30,229 bases of DNA. Source: SZUA-287 sp036397975. GTDB taxonomy: Bacteria > Bacteroidota > Ignavibacteria > UBA10030 > UBA6906. A model generated the notes under the pieces. The model worked only from the letters and a program-made list of their open reading frames with translations, was not told the origin of the DNA and did no database searches. How positions within the stretch are numbered: the stretch's first letter is position 1; each line of letters opens with the position of its first letter. The stretch is taken from positions 1 through 30,229 of the forward strand of contig DASWHW010000156.1 of NCBI GenBank assembly GCA_036397975.1, in the 5' to 3' direction. The position numbers were made by a program, and so were the translations under genes. This document shows positions 14,639 to 22,816 of the stretch, piece after piece.

Positions 14639-16036
14639 ATGCGAATGAAGCTTGCTACAATCGCGCTGTTGCTGATGGCATTAAGCAGCCTGACGTTCTC
14701 GGATGCAAAGCCCGGAGGTTTTGCACGACAGGCAGCGATGGGTGGCTCTCAATTTGGATCAGGTGTCATTCTGAATCCATTTATAATGGATGATCCGTCG
14801 CAGATGTTCGTCAACCCCGCATATCAGTCAATGTACAAGGATTATTTCTTTTCGAACATCGGTGGTGGAACTTTGCTTGGTTCCTCCACAGGTGATAATG
14901 GTTATGGACTACAGAATGCCGGCGTCAATTTTTCTCTCGGACGAGAATGGTCCCTAGGCGCAATTTTCAGTCACGATCCTTCCGCTGTCAACGGCCTCTC
15001 CTTCTTATTGAGTCCACCCGCTATTCCTGGATTACCCCCAGGATTCCCTCCGATTACTCCCATCACGCAGCGAGGGACGCAAGCAATTCCACCTGTGCTG
15101 AATACGTGGGAGGTGCTAGGGTCGTATGATGCTGGGGCAATAGACCTTGGTTTTGGAATTACATACGGTTACGCATGGACCGATAGTAAAACTCAACTGT
15201 CAGCGCCGAATCCTATCGGCACGTCAGAAACCGAAGCTTCCGCCAACATGTTCGGCGTTCGCGTCGGTGCAAATTATGATATGGGTGGAGGATCATCCAT
15301 CGAGGGGGCGCTTTCTTTTAGAATGGACAAAGTAAACGATATTGCAAAAGTCGATTCGCCCCTCGTTGGATCAACGGGAGAATATTCTGCAAAGGCAACG
15401 GAAATTATTTTTCATGGAAGAGCAAAGTTGAAGATGTCAAACAAAGTCAACTTCGTTCCATATGGTTTCCTCGCAATTGTTAATGGCGAACCGAAAGAGG
15501 ATCAGGCTCCACGTGGTCTTATGCCTACAACATTCAAAATCGATGCATCTGCGCTGGCGTATGGAATAGGTCTCGGGGGTGAGTATCGTACACCTGACTT
15601 TTACCTTGCAGGTGGCATAAGCTACCAACATGCAGATGTAAAAGTTGAATATGGTGATACGGCCCAATCAAAAATTACTGCTTCGTACAACGCAATCCCG
15701 ACCATAAATCTTGGTGCGGAATGGATGCTGACAGATTGGATGTCTGCACGTGCCGGATATTTTCGGTCCATGGGAAATCTCAAGAACGAAGCCGAAACAC
15801 GAGGGTTCACAGGGGAGACGACAACGACTTTGCCCTTCTCAAATATCCTCATCGGAGGTCTGAACCCTTCAACATGGGATGGTATCGTCACGCTTGGTGT
15901 CGGTTTCCGTTTTGGAAATTTTTCGCTTGACGCAACAGTGAGCGAAGAAGCTCTTCGTCGCGGACTCGGACTCATCGGTGCTGGAGACAATCTTAACACG
16001 TTTGGCTATATGAACGCGGCGTATAATTTTAATTAA
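14639..16036 (+). CDS. outer-membrane beta-barrel protein, FadL/PorV-like
   Basis: This 465-residue secreted protein begins with a clear signal peptide: basic MRMK, a hydrophobic core (about 5-20) and a likely cleavage after SDA (residue 23). The mature part begins with QAAMGGSQ and SQMFVNPAYQSM (about 55-66), the N-terminal NPA pattern seen in FadL/PorV-type proteins. It continues with alternating strands rich in Gly and aromatic residues (VNFSLGREWSLGAIF, GVRVGANYDMG, GYMNAAYNFN). A Pro-rich segment (126-152) probably forms a surface loop. Function beyond an outer-membrane porin or transporter is unknown. It has its own consensus promoter, a strong GGAGG (14628-14632) 6 bases before ATG, and a perfect terminator, so it is a well-expressed single-gene unit. 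Confidence 0.82.
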   Translation: MRMKLATIALLLMALSSLTFSDAKPGGFARQAAMGGSQFGSGVILNPFIMDDPSQMFVNPAYQSMYKDYFFSNIGGGTLLGSSTGDNGYGLQNAGVNFSLGREWSLGAIFSHDPSAVNGLSFLLSPPAIPGLPPGFPPITPITQRGTQAIPPVLNTWEVLGSYDAGAIDLGFGITYGYAWTDSKTQLSAPNPIGTSETEASANMFGVRVGANYDMGGGSSIEGALSFRMDKVNDIAKVDSPLVGSTGEYSAKATEIIFHGRAKLKMSNKVNFVPYGFLAIVNGEPKEDQAPRGLMPTTFKIDASALAYGIGLGGEYRTPDFYLAGGISYQHADVKVEYGDTAQSKITASYNAIPTINLGAEWMLTDWMSARAGYFRSMGNLKNEAETRGFTGETTTTLPFSNILIGGLNPSTWDGIVTLGVGFRFGNFSLDATVSEEALRRGLGLIGAGDNLNTFGYMNAAYNFN

Positions 16037-16065
16037 AATTTGTCTTCAATTGTTGGTTGATGCCA

Positions 16066-16099
16066 GGGCGATTGCACAGCAATCGCCCTTCTTCTTTTT
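16066..16099 (+). terminator. intrinsic terminator of the outer-membrane protein gene
   Basis: GGGCGATTGC (16066-16075) and GCAATCGCCC (16079-16088) form a perfect 10-bp stem with a 3-nt loop, followed by TTCTTCTTTTT. Confidence 0.93.
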
Positions 16100-16120
16100 A
16101 TCCCCATCAATTGCCAAATC

Positions 16121-16149
16121 TTGTATTGACATCGAACTTGTCGTATATT
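16121..16149 (+). promoter_or_regulatory. probable sigma-70 type promoter of purF
   Basis: TTGTAT (16121-16126), a 17-bp spacer and TATATT (16144-16149) lie about 38 bases before the purF ATG. A better -35 hexamer, TTGACA at 16126-16131, lies only 12 bp from the same -10 and is therefore less likely to be used. I see no PurR-type operator or purine riboswitch in the short leader. Confidence 0.65.
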
Positions 16150-16187
16150 GTGCCCAATTCTTCCCCAGATGATTCTCTCATTGAGTA

Positions 16188-17678
16188 ATGCCTGATCAAC
16201 TTCTAGACAAGCCACACTGCCACTGCGCAGTGTTTGGCGTTTTTGGACACGCAAGCGCCGCACAGGTGACCTTTTACGGACTGCTCGCCCAACAGCACCG
16301 GGGCCAGGAGGGTTCAGGAATTGTCACGTCTCATTATGATCCTGACCAACAAAGGCATCGATTTCATGTTCACAAAGATTTTGGACTGGTAAATGATGTG
16401 TATCGTGACGGAAAAATTTTGACAGAGCAGTTGAAGGGGACAAGCGCGATAGGGCATAATCGATATTCAACAGCCGGGTCTGCCAACAATAAGCTCAACA
16501 TTCAGCCGTTCACCGTCAATTACAAACGTGGGAACATCGGCGTCGCTCACAATGGCAATCTTACGAACTTTCGAACGATTCGTCAGACCCTGCAGGACGA
16601 TGGTACCATATTCCAAACAACCTCCGATACCGAAGTCATTCTTCACCTCATTGCCCGCAGCAAAAAAAAGACTCAAATTGAGCAGATTCAAGATGCTTTA
16701 AGCCAAATTGAGGGGGCATTTTCTCTAGTCATCCTCACGGATAATATGCTCATCGCCGCGCGCGATCATGCAGGATTTCGACCCTTGGCGTTGGGGAAGA
16801 AGGAGAACGCTTTTGTGGTGGCTTCGGAAACGGTTGGTTTTGACATTATTGATGCAGAATATGTGAGGGAGATCGAACCCGGCGAAATTGTCGTTATCAA
16901 TGAAAGTTCGCAAAAGACAGGTCAGGTCACTTCCCTCCGCATCGACGATCGTCCCGCAAACCCACACCATTGCATCTTTGAGTACATCTATTTTTCGCGG
17001 CCGGACAGCCACATATTCGGTCATAGCGTTGACAAGGTAAGACGAAAACTCGGAAAGACCCTGGCGGAGGTTGCCCCGGTCTCACCGCAAGATCCTGAGG
17101 ATAAACCGATTGTTATCAACGTCCCTGATTCCAGTAATACCGCAACGATGGGATTTGTTCAACAAACGGTAAAAGGCGGAGGCACGGCGAAACTTGAGAT
17201 TGGATTGATTCGCAGCCACTACATCGGAAGAACGTTTATTCAACCCTCGCAGGATGTCCGGCAGAATAAGGTGAGGACAAAATTCAACATTGTGCGCGGC
17301 GTTCTTCAGGATCGGGTCGTGGTGATCGTTGACGACTCCATTGTGCGCGGGACGACTTCCAAGCAACTTGTGCAACTCGTGAAGCAGGCGGGACCAAAAG
17401 AGGTACACTTCCGTGTGACCTCACCACCAATCAAATATCCATGTCATTATGGGATGGATTTTCCCAATCCGTCGGAGTTGATTGCAAACCAGTGCGACGG
17501 GGATACGGAAAAGATCCGTGAAGCTCTTGGCGTCGACAGCCTGCAATATATGTCCCTGGATGACCTCTTGCGCTCCGTGCCAACAGACAATGGAGAAAAT
17601 TATTGTACTGCGTGCTTCAGTGGCAATTATCCGGTGAAGGTTGATGTTCAGCAAACGAAAGATGAGAATGAAACGTGA
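16188..17678 (+). CDS. purF: amidophosphoribosyltransferase, iron-sulfur type
   Basis: PurF makes 5-phosphoribosylamine from PRPP and glutamine, the first step of purine synthesis. The protein has 496 residues. The Ntn-type glutaminase domain has its nucleophile at Cys13 (CAVFGVFGH), behind a 12-residue propeptide that must be removed, as in the B. subtilis enzyme. LLAQQHRGQEGSG, HNRYSTAGS and VAHNGNLTN follow. The phosphoribosyltransferase domain has the PRPP loop VVIVDDSIVRGTTS. Cys262, Cys419, Cys473 and Cys476 (HHCIFEY, PCHYGMDFPN, YCTAC) match the four ligands of the [4Fe-4S] cluster. This is an oxygen-sensitive type. The ATG at 16188 lacks a clear Shine-Dalgarno. It overlaps the next gene. 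Confidence 0.96.
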   Translation: MPDQLLDKPHCHCAVFGVFGHASAAQVTFYGLLAQQHRGQEGSGIVTSHYDPDQQRHRFHVHKDFGLVNDVYRDGKILTEQLKGTSAIGHNRYSTAGSANNKLNIQPFTVNYKRGNIGVAHNGNLTNFRTIRQTLQDDGTIFQTTSDTEVILHLIARSKKKTQIEQIQDALSQIEGAFSLVILTDNMLIAARDHAGFRPLALGKKENAFVVASETVGFDIIDAEYVREIEPGEIVVINESSQKTGQVTSLRIDDRPANPHHCIFEYIYFSRPDSHIFGHSVDKVRRKLGKTLAEVAPVSPQDPEDKPIVINVPDSSNTATMGFVQQTVKGGGTAKLEIGLIRSHYIGRTFIQPSQDVRQNKVRTKFNIVRGVLQDRVVVIVDDSIVRGTTSKQLVQLVKQAGPKEVHFRVTSPPIKYPCHYGMDFPNPSELIANQCDGDTEKIREALGVDSLQYMSLDDLLRSVPTDNGENYCTACFSGNYPVKVDVQQTKDENET

Positions 17679-18285
17679 CAGCGCAACATCCTTTTTCGGT
17701 TCTGACGTAACCTCATCTCCGACCGATTCTCCGTCGGATCGCTTTCTTACAATCTCCAATTTTCTCAGCATCCTGAGGGCACTCCTCAGTATCCCGTTGT
17801 TTCTTGTCATGATGTCCGGTAGAGATGATGCAAACACGTGGGGTGCAATCATCATGATCATCGCTGCAGTAACCGACAAGCTTGATGGTGATGTTGCCCG
17901 TCATTTCCACCAGGAAACGGAATGGGGAAAAATTCTCGATCCCATCGCTGACAAGATTGGCGTCGGGACGACCCTTGTCATTCTCCTTCTGTTGGATCGG
18001 ATTCCTTTCTGGTTCGTTGCCTCTGTGTTGAGCCGAGACCTGCTTATCCTCTTGGCTGGTCTCTGGTTGAAACAATCGAAGGGAGTCGTTCTCCCTTCGA
18101 ACATGACCGGTAAATGGGCGGTCGGAATTATCGCACTGACTCTGTTCCTTGCCCTTGTCGCGGTACCAACGGTATGGGTTGAAGGAGGCATAATCATCTC
18201 CATAGGTCTCTTGATCGCTTCACTCATCCTCTATGGATCGCGCTTTATGAACGTACTTCAATCAGGCACGAATGGGAATTCTTGA
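17668..18285 (+). CDS. pgsA: CDP-alcohol phosphatidyltransferase, PgsA-like
   Basis: This membrane enzyme family joins a CDP-activated lipid to an alcohol; PgsA makes phosphatidylglycerophosphate. The protein has 205 residues from ATG 17668 with several membrane helices. The signature D(x)2DG(x)2AR(x)8G(x)3D(x)3D is complete: Asp70, Asp73, Gly74, Ala77, Arg78, Gly87, Asp91, Asp95 (TDKLDGDVAR and WGKILDPIAD). The N-terminus is Ser/Thr-rich. ATG 17668 is preferred because GAAAG lies 6 bases before it; ATG 17662, ATG 17644 and TTG 17641 are also in frame. It overlaps the end of purF by 11 bp and the start of ftsY by 14 bp. Phosphatidylglycerophosphate synthase is the most likely activity, but other CDP-alcohol substrates cannot be excluded. 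Confidence 0.88.
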   Translation: MKRDSATSFFGSDVTSSPTDSPSDRFLTISNFLSILRALLSIPLFLVMMSGRDDANTWGAIIMIIAAVTDKLDGDVARHFHQETEWGKILDPIADKIGVGTTLVILLLLDRIPFWFVASVLSRDLLILLAGLWLKQSKGVVLPSNMTGKWAVGIIALTLFLALVAVPTVWVEGGIIISIGLLIASLILYGSRFMNVLQSGTNGNS

Positions 18286-19222
18286 TAAACTAGGATTCGA
18301 TAAACTAAAGCATGGCCTCAGCAAAACGCGTGAGGGTTTGTTTGGCAGCGTCACAAGACTTGTCACCTCTAAGAACACAATCGATGACGAGGTGATCGAG
18401 CAGTTGGAGGAAACTCTCATTTCAGCCGACGTTGGCGTTGAGGCGACGATGGAAATCATCGAAGCTATTAAGAAGCGAATCAAAGAGGACAGGTACGCGG
18501 ATGTTCAGGAACTTCATCACCTGCTTCGAGATGAAATCCAACGACAATTCGTCGAAACAAACAGTGAGCTCGCCGATCCGTTTATCATTACCGGTCAGAA
18601 ACCACACGTGATAATGGTTATCGGCGTAAACGGTGTTGGGAAGACAACGACGATTGGAAAGCTCGCCCATCGCTTTGCTCAACGGGGGATGAAGGTAACA
18701 CTCGGGGCAGCGGACACCTTTCGGGCTGCCGCGAACGAACAGCTCGGAATTTGGGCTCAACGCGCCGACGTTCACCTGATTCGGCACGCCAAGGATGGTG
18801 ATCCCGCTGCCGTCGCTTTTGATGCTGTTCAATCTGCCTCAGCGCGTGGTGATGATGTTGTTATTATTGATACGGCAGGTCGATTGCATACCCGTGTCAA
18901 TTTAATGGAGGAATTGAAAAAGATCAAACGGGTTATCCAGAAGCAAAATCCCGATGCACCACACGAAACGCTCTTGATACTCGATGCGACAACCGGGCAA
19001 AACGGCATCACGCAGGCTAGGGAATTTGGTGCAGCGGTCGGTGTCACTGGACTCGTTATAACAAAGCTCGATGGCACTGCCAAAGGAGGGATCGCACTCT
19101 CCATTATACGAACGCTGAATATTCCCGTTCGCTTTATCGGAATCGGAGAGCAACTCGATGATCTGCAACCTTTCTCCCGGAAGGAATTTGTCGATGCTCT
19201 GTTTGATGAGACAACGTCATGA
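18272..19222 (+). CDS. ftsY: signal recognition particle receptor FtsY
   Basis: FtsY docks SRP-bound ribosomes at the membrane through paired GTPases. The protein has 316 residues: a compact form without the long acidic A domain of E. coli. It starts with the amphipathic GILDKLGFDKLKHGLSKTREG that can bind lipid, followed by the N domain (about 20-95) and the G domain. Motifs are G1 GVNGVGKTT (118-126), AADTFRAAANEQL, DTAGR, LDATTGQNG, TKLDGTAKGG and GIGEQLDDLQPF. The ATG at 18272 lies inside the end of the phosphatidyltransferase gene. The stop overlaps mutL by 4 bp (ATGA). Confidence 0.96.
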   Translation: MGILDKLGFDKLKHGLSKTREGLFGSVTRLVTSKNTIDDEVIEQLEETLISADVGVEATMEIIEAIKKRIKEDRYADVQELHHLLRDEIQRQFVETNSELADPFIITGQKPHVIMVIGVNGVGKTTTIGKLAHRFAQRGMKVTLGAADTFRAAANEQLGIWAQRADVHLIRHAKDGDPAAVAFDAVQSASARGDDVVIIDTAGRLHTRVNLMEELKKIKRVIQKQNPDAPHETLLILDATTGQNGITQAREFGAAVGVTGLVITKLDGTAKGGIALSIIRTLNIPVRFIGIGEQLDDLQPFSRKEFVDALFDETTS

Positions 19223-21024
19223 TACAACGACGAGTCCAGGTTCTCCCTGATCACATAGCAAACAAGATCGCTGCAGGAGAAGTTGTGCAGCGTCCGGCTT
19301 CAGTGGTGAAAGAGCTGCTGGAAAACGCCCTCGACGCAGGAGCCCGGTCGGTCACCGTTGTCATTGAAGAAGGGGGGAAGAAGCTCATCCAAGTGGTCGA
19401 TGATGGTGTGGGCATGGATGAGGCAGATGCAGTGGCCTCCTTTCAACGACACGCAACAAGCAAGATCTCCTCTTATGAGGATCTCGATGCGATCATGACA
19501 TACGGTTTCCGTGGCGAAGCGCTTGCGTCAATAGCTGCGGTTTCCCAGATATCGATGAAGACGCGTCGTGACGAAGATGAGGTTGCTGTCGTCGTTCATA
19601 TGGACGGCGGGGCAGATGTGTCTGTCTCGAACGAGGGAAGAGAACGGGGGACGACTGTCACTGTCAAAAATCTTTTTTATAATGTTCCCGCCAGGCGTAA
19701 GTTTCTCAAGACCACCACCACCGAGTTTCGGCACGTGTATGATGCCGTTCAACGCGCGGTCCTCAGTTTTCCCGAAATGTCCTTTCGGTTTATCAGCGAC
19801 GGGGACACGATATTCCAACTGCAGGAAGGGACGTTTCAGGAGCGAATGCTGGATATCTTCGGGCAACGCCACATGGAGCACTTGCTCCGCGTCGAGGAAA
19901 CGACCGACTACATTTCTCTTTCTGGATTCATCGGCAAGCCCTCATTCGGTCAGAAAACAAAAGCGAACCAATTCCTGTTTCTCAACCGGCGCCCGATAGG
20001 CAATCGAAATATCAACCACGCTGTCTTTTCCGCATATGAACATCTGTTGACGAAGGGCTCGTATCCTTTCTTCCTTCTCATGATAGACATTGACCCCCAT
20101 CGGGTTGATGTCAATGTCCATCCGTCGAAGATGGAAGCAAAATTCGAAGATGAGCAGAGTATCTACCGATTTGTATCAACCGTAATACGGAAATCTCTGT
20201 CCACGGGGGATTACGTGCCTGCTGTGTCGGTGACTGGTGGGAGGGACGATCTCGGGTCCCTCGGACTCAAGTTCACCGACAGACAACACTCGAACACCAG
20301 ATCGGGCGGCATAGACCTTCCCACTTCTGAGCCGGGCCTTTCCTTTCGTCAGACAATCCCAGCCGTCACAGGGGCTGACCTGGCGCGACGACTCCTGACA
20401 GCGACACAAGAACAACCCACCCAATCGCATGTTGTTGTCGATCGCGAAGAAACACATGCATCGCTGATCTGGCAGCTCCATAACAAGTACATTCTCTCGC
20501 AGGTCAAAAACGGGCTTCTTGTGGTTGACCAACATGTTGCCCACGAACGAATTCTTTATGAAAGAACACTGCAGCGGTTCGAGAATGCAATCTACTCATC
20601 GCAGCAACTTCTCTTCCCGGAGACGATTCAGCTCACTCCTGGCGAATACTCCCTCATTCAGGAGCTTCTGCCGTATTTTGAACTTCTCGGGTTTGGCATT
20701 CGGATTTTCGGCAAAAATACCGTCATCGTTGATGCTGTTCCGCCCGATGTAAAAGTGGGGAGTGAAAAGACAATCCTGGGTGAACTCCTTGCCATGTACA
20801 AAGAGTACCAGCAGCATTCACCCCTTGAGGTGAGAGACAATATCGCTAAGTCATATTCTTGCAAGGCAGCAATTAAGGCGGGAGATCCCCTCACCGAACA
20901 AGAGATGCGCAATCTCATCGATCAGCTTTTTGCAACGCAGATGCCGTATGTCTGTCCGCACGGTCGTCCCGTTGTTTTGAAAATACCATTGGATGAATTA
21001 GATCGACGTTTTGGTCGAACCTAA
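19219..21024 (+). CDS. mutL: DNA mismatch repair protein MutL, endonuclease type
   Basis: MutL links mismatch recognition by MutS to strand removal. The protein has 601 residues. The N-terminal GHKL ATPase has LPDHIANKIAAGEVVQRPASV, KELLENALDAG, DDGVGM, ATSKI and GFRGEAL, then the transducer domain. A linker (about 335-410) leads to the C-terminal dimerisation domain. That domain carries the endonuclease motif at Asp437 in DQHVAHERILYE (a variant of DQHAxxExxxxE), SCKAAIKAG, CPHGRP and a C-terminal FGR. This is the nicking type found in species without MutH. It overlaps ftsY by 4 bp and probably ends the purF-led unit. I see no terminator in the 82 bp downstream. Confidence 0.96.
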   Translation: MIQRRVQVLPDHIANKIAAGEVVQRPASVVKELLENALDAGARSVTVVIEEGGKKLIQVVDDGVGMDEADAVASFQRHATSKISSYEDLDAIMTYGFRGEALASIAAVSQISMKTRRDEDEVAVVVHMDGGADVSVSNEGRERGTTVTVKNLFYNVPARRKFLKTTTTEFRHVYDAVQRAVLSFPEMSFRFISDGDTIFQLQEGTFQERMLDIFGQRHMEHLLRVEETTDYISLSGFIGKPSFGQKTKANQFLFLNRRPIGNRNINHAVFSAYEHLLTKGSYPFFLLMIDIDPHRVDVNVHPSKMEAKFEDEQSIYRFVSTVIRKSLSTGDYVPAVSVTGGRDDLGSLGLKFTDRQHSNTRSGGIDLPTSEPGLSFRQTIPAVTGADLARRLLTATQEQPTQSHVVVDREETHASLIWQLHNKYILSQVKNGLLVVDQHVAHERILYERTLQRFENAIYSSQQLLFPETIQLTPGEYSLIQELLPYFELLGFGIRIFGKNTVIVDAVPPDVKVGSEKTILGELLAMYKEYQQHSPLEVRDNIAKSYSCKAAIKAGDPLTEQEMRNLIDQLFATQMPYVCPHGRPVVLKIPLDELDRRFGRT

Positions 21025-21106
21025 TGATTCTTTGATCTGTTCGAACTCATCCTGTTCTTGTAAGCCGATACCTTTTTTGTTATTTTGACAACACTCCTCG
21101 CCACGA

Positions 21107-22789
21107 ATGGATACGACAGAGAGCATGAAAAGCAACGGGATTGATAAGATACGCGACAGAAGAGCATCGTGGGAGTCCACTGCTCGGGAGTCAAAGCAGT
21201 TGCAGGCAAAGTTCACTACTGTCAGCGGCGAACCAATCGACTTGTTGTACACGCCGGAAGAAGTTGCGGATATCAACTATCTTGCGGACATAGGTTTTCC
21301 AGGAGAATATCCCTACACGCGCGGTATTCACCACACAATGTACCGAGGCAAAATATGGACCATGCGGCAATTCGCAGGGTTTGGGACACCTGAGGACACC
21401 AACGAGCGATACCAGTATCTCTTGGATCGTGGCCAGCACGGACTTTCAGTCGCCTTCGACCTACCGGCTCTTATGGGGAGAGATTGCGATGACCCACTAG
21501 CGGAAGGTGAGGTAGGAATCTGTGGGGTTTCTGTAAGCTCCCTTGCGGACATGGAAATTCTCTTCAAAGGCATCAGCCTGAAAGGCATCTCAACCTCCAT
21601 GACGATCAACGCGCCTGCACCAATGATTATGGCATTCTATATTGCCGTTGCAGAGAAGCAGGGTGCACGGCCAAAAGAACTTCGGGGAACAATTCAGGCA
21701 GATATTCTGAAGGAATATATTGCCCAGAAAGAATGGATCTATCCACCCGGACCATCCATGAAAATCCTCACAGACCTCGTTGAATACTGCAGCAAGGAAA
21801 TGCCTCGATGGAATCCGATCTCGGTGAGCGGATATCACATAAGGGAGGCAGGGTCGACGGCTGTTCAGGAGTTGGCTTTTACTCTGGCAGATGGATTTGC
21901 GTACGTCGAGGCCGGCATTGAACGTGGGATGCATGTCGATGAGTTTGTTCCCCGCCTTTCCTTCTTTTTTAATTCTCACCTTGACTTCTTTGAAGAGATT
22001 GCAAAATTCCGTGCTGCTAGGAGAATCTGGGCGCGGCGCATGAAGAACAAGTATGGCGCCGCGAATCCCAAATCACTGACTCTTCGATTCCACACGCAGA
22101 CGGCAGGATGTACCCTCACGGCGCAACAGCCAGAAAACAATATCGTTCGAACAGCCTTTCAAGCGCTTGCCGGAGTTCTCGGCGGAACGCAATCGCTCCA
22201 TACAAACTCAATGGATGAGACGCTTGCCCTCCCTTCGGAGAAAGCCGTGAAAATAGCCTTGCGGACACAGCAGATCATCGCTCATGAAATTGGCGTTACG
22301 AATACTGTCGATCCGTTGGGCGGAAGTTACTTCATTGAGCACCTTACCGACAAGATGGAGAGGGAAGCGGAGGCATACTTCGAGAAGATCGACGACCTGG
22401 GTGGAGTGATTCCGGCAATTGAGGCGGGATTTTTCCAGCGAGAAATTGCTGAGGCTGCGTATCGCTATCAGCTTGAGCTGGATAGAAAAGAAAAAGTGAT
22501 AGTGGGAGTAAACCAATTCGAAGAAGAGAATGAAAAAATAGAAATCCCCATTCTCCTGATTTCGCCGGAGGTGGAAGTAAAACAGAAGAAACGAATTGCT
22601 GAATTACGAGCTTCTCGCAATGCTGCTGATGTCGAAAACACCTTGAGTGCGCTCCTACAGGCGGCAAGGGATAACTCGAATATCATGCCTCACCTTCTTG
22701 GATGTACACGTGCATATGTCACTCTCGGTGAAATGTGCGCAAAGCTCTCAGAAGTGTACGGCATCCATGAAGAAATAGCTGTATTTTAA
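21107..22789 (+). CDS. acyl-CoA mutase large subunit, isobutyryl-CoA mutase-like
   Basis: This adenosylcobalamin-dependent carbon-skeleton mutase subunit has 560 residues. It is the TIM-barrel catalytic chain alone; the C-terminal B12-binding domain with DxHxxG is absent and must come from a separate subunit not in this window. Family landmarks are TRGIHHTMYRGKIWTMRQFAG, GLSVAFDLP, SGYHIREAG (conserved catalytic His), PRLSFFFNSH and GGTQSLHTNSMDE. At the two specificity positions the protein has Phe89 (RQFAGF) and Gln207 (IAQKEW). Methylmalonyl-CoA mutase has Tyr and Arg there, while isobutyryl-CoA mutase has Phe and Gln. It would usually be annotated methylmalonyl-CoA mutase. The ATG at 21107 lacks a ribosome binding site; ATG 21125 is an alternative. 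Confidence 0.88.
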   Translation: MDTTESMKSNGIDKIRDRRASWESTARESKQLQAKFTTVSGEPIDLLYTPEEVADINYLADIGFPGEYPYTRGIHHTMYRGKIWTMRQFAGFGTPEDTNERYQYLLDRGQHGLSVAFDLPALMGRDCDDPLAEGEVGICGVSVSSLADMEILFKGISLKGISTSMTINAPAPMIMAFYIAVAEKQGARPKELRGTIQADILKEYIAQKEWIYPPGPSMKILTDLVEYCSKEMPRWNPISVSGYHIREAGSTAVQELAFTLADGFAYVEAGIERGMHVDEFVPRLSFFFNSHLDFFEEIAKFRAARRIWARRMKNKYGAANPKSLTLRFHTQTAGCTLTAQQPENNIVRTAFQALAGVLGGTQSLHTNSMDETLALPSEKAVKIALRTQQIIAHEIGVTNTVDPLGGSYFIEHLTDKMEREAEAYFEKIDDLGGVIPAIEAGFFQREIAEAAYRYQLELDRKEKVIVGVNQFEEENEKIEIPILLISPEVEVKQKKRIAELRASRNAADVENTLSALLQAARDNSNIMPHLLGCTRAYVTLGEMCAKLSEVYGIHEEIAVF

Positions 22790-22816
22790 CAAGTCGCAAA
22801 GGAGTGAAGTGTATTG

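Noticed and set aside
21085..21113. TTGACA followed after 17 bp by TGGATA as a promoter for the mutase gene
   Set aside because: The -10 matches consensus at only two positions and overlaps the first codons of the gene.
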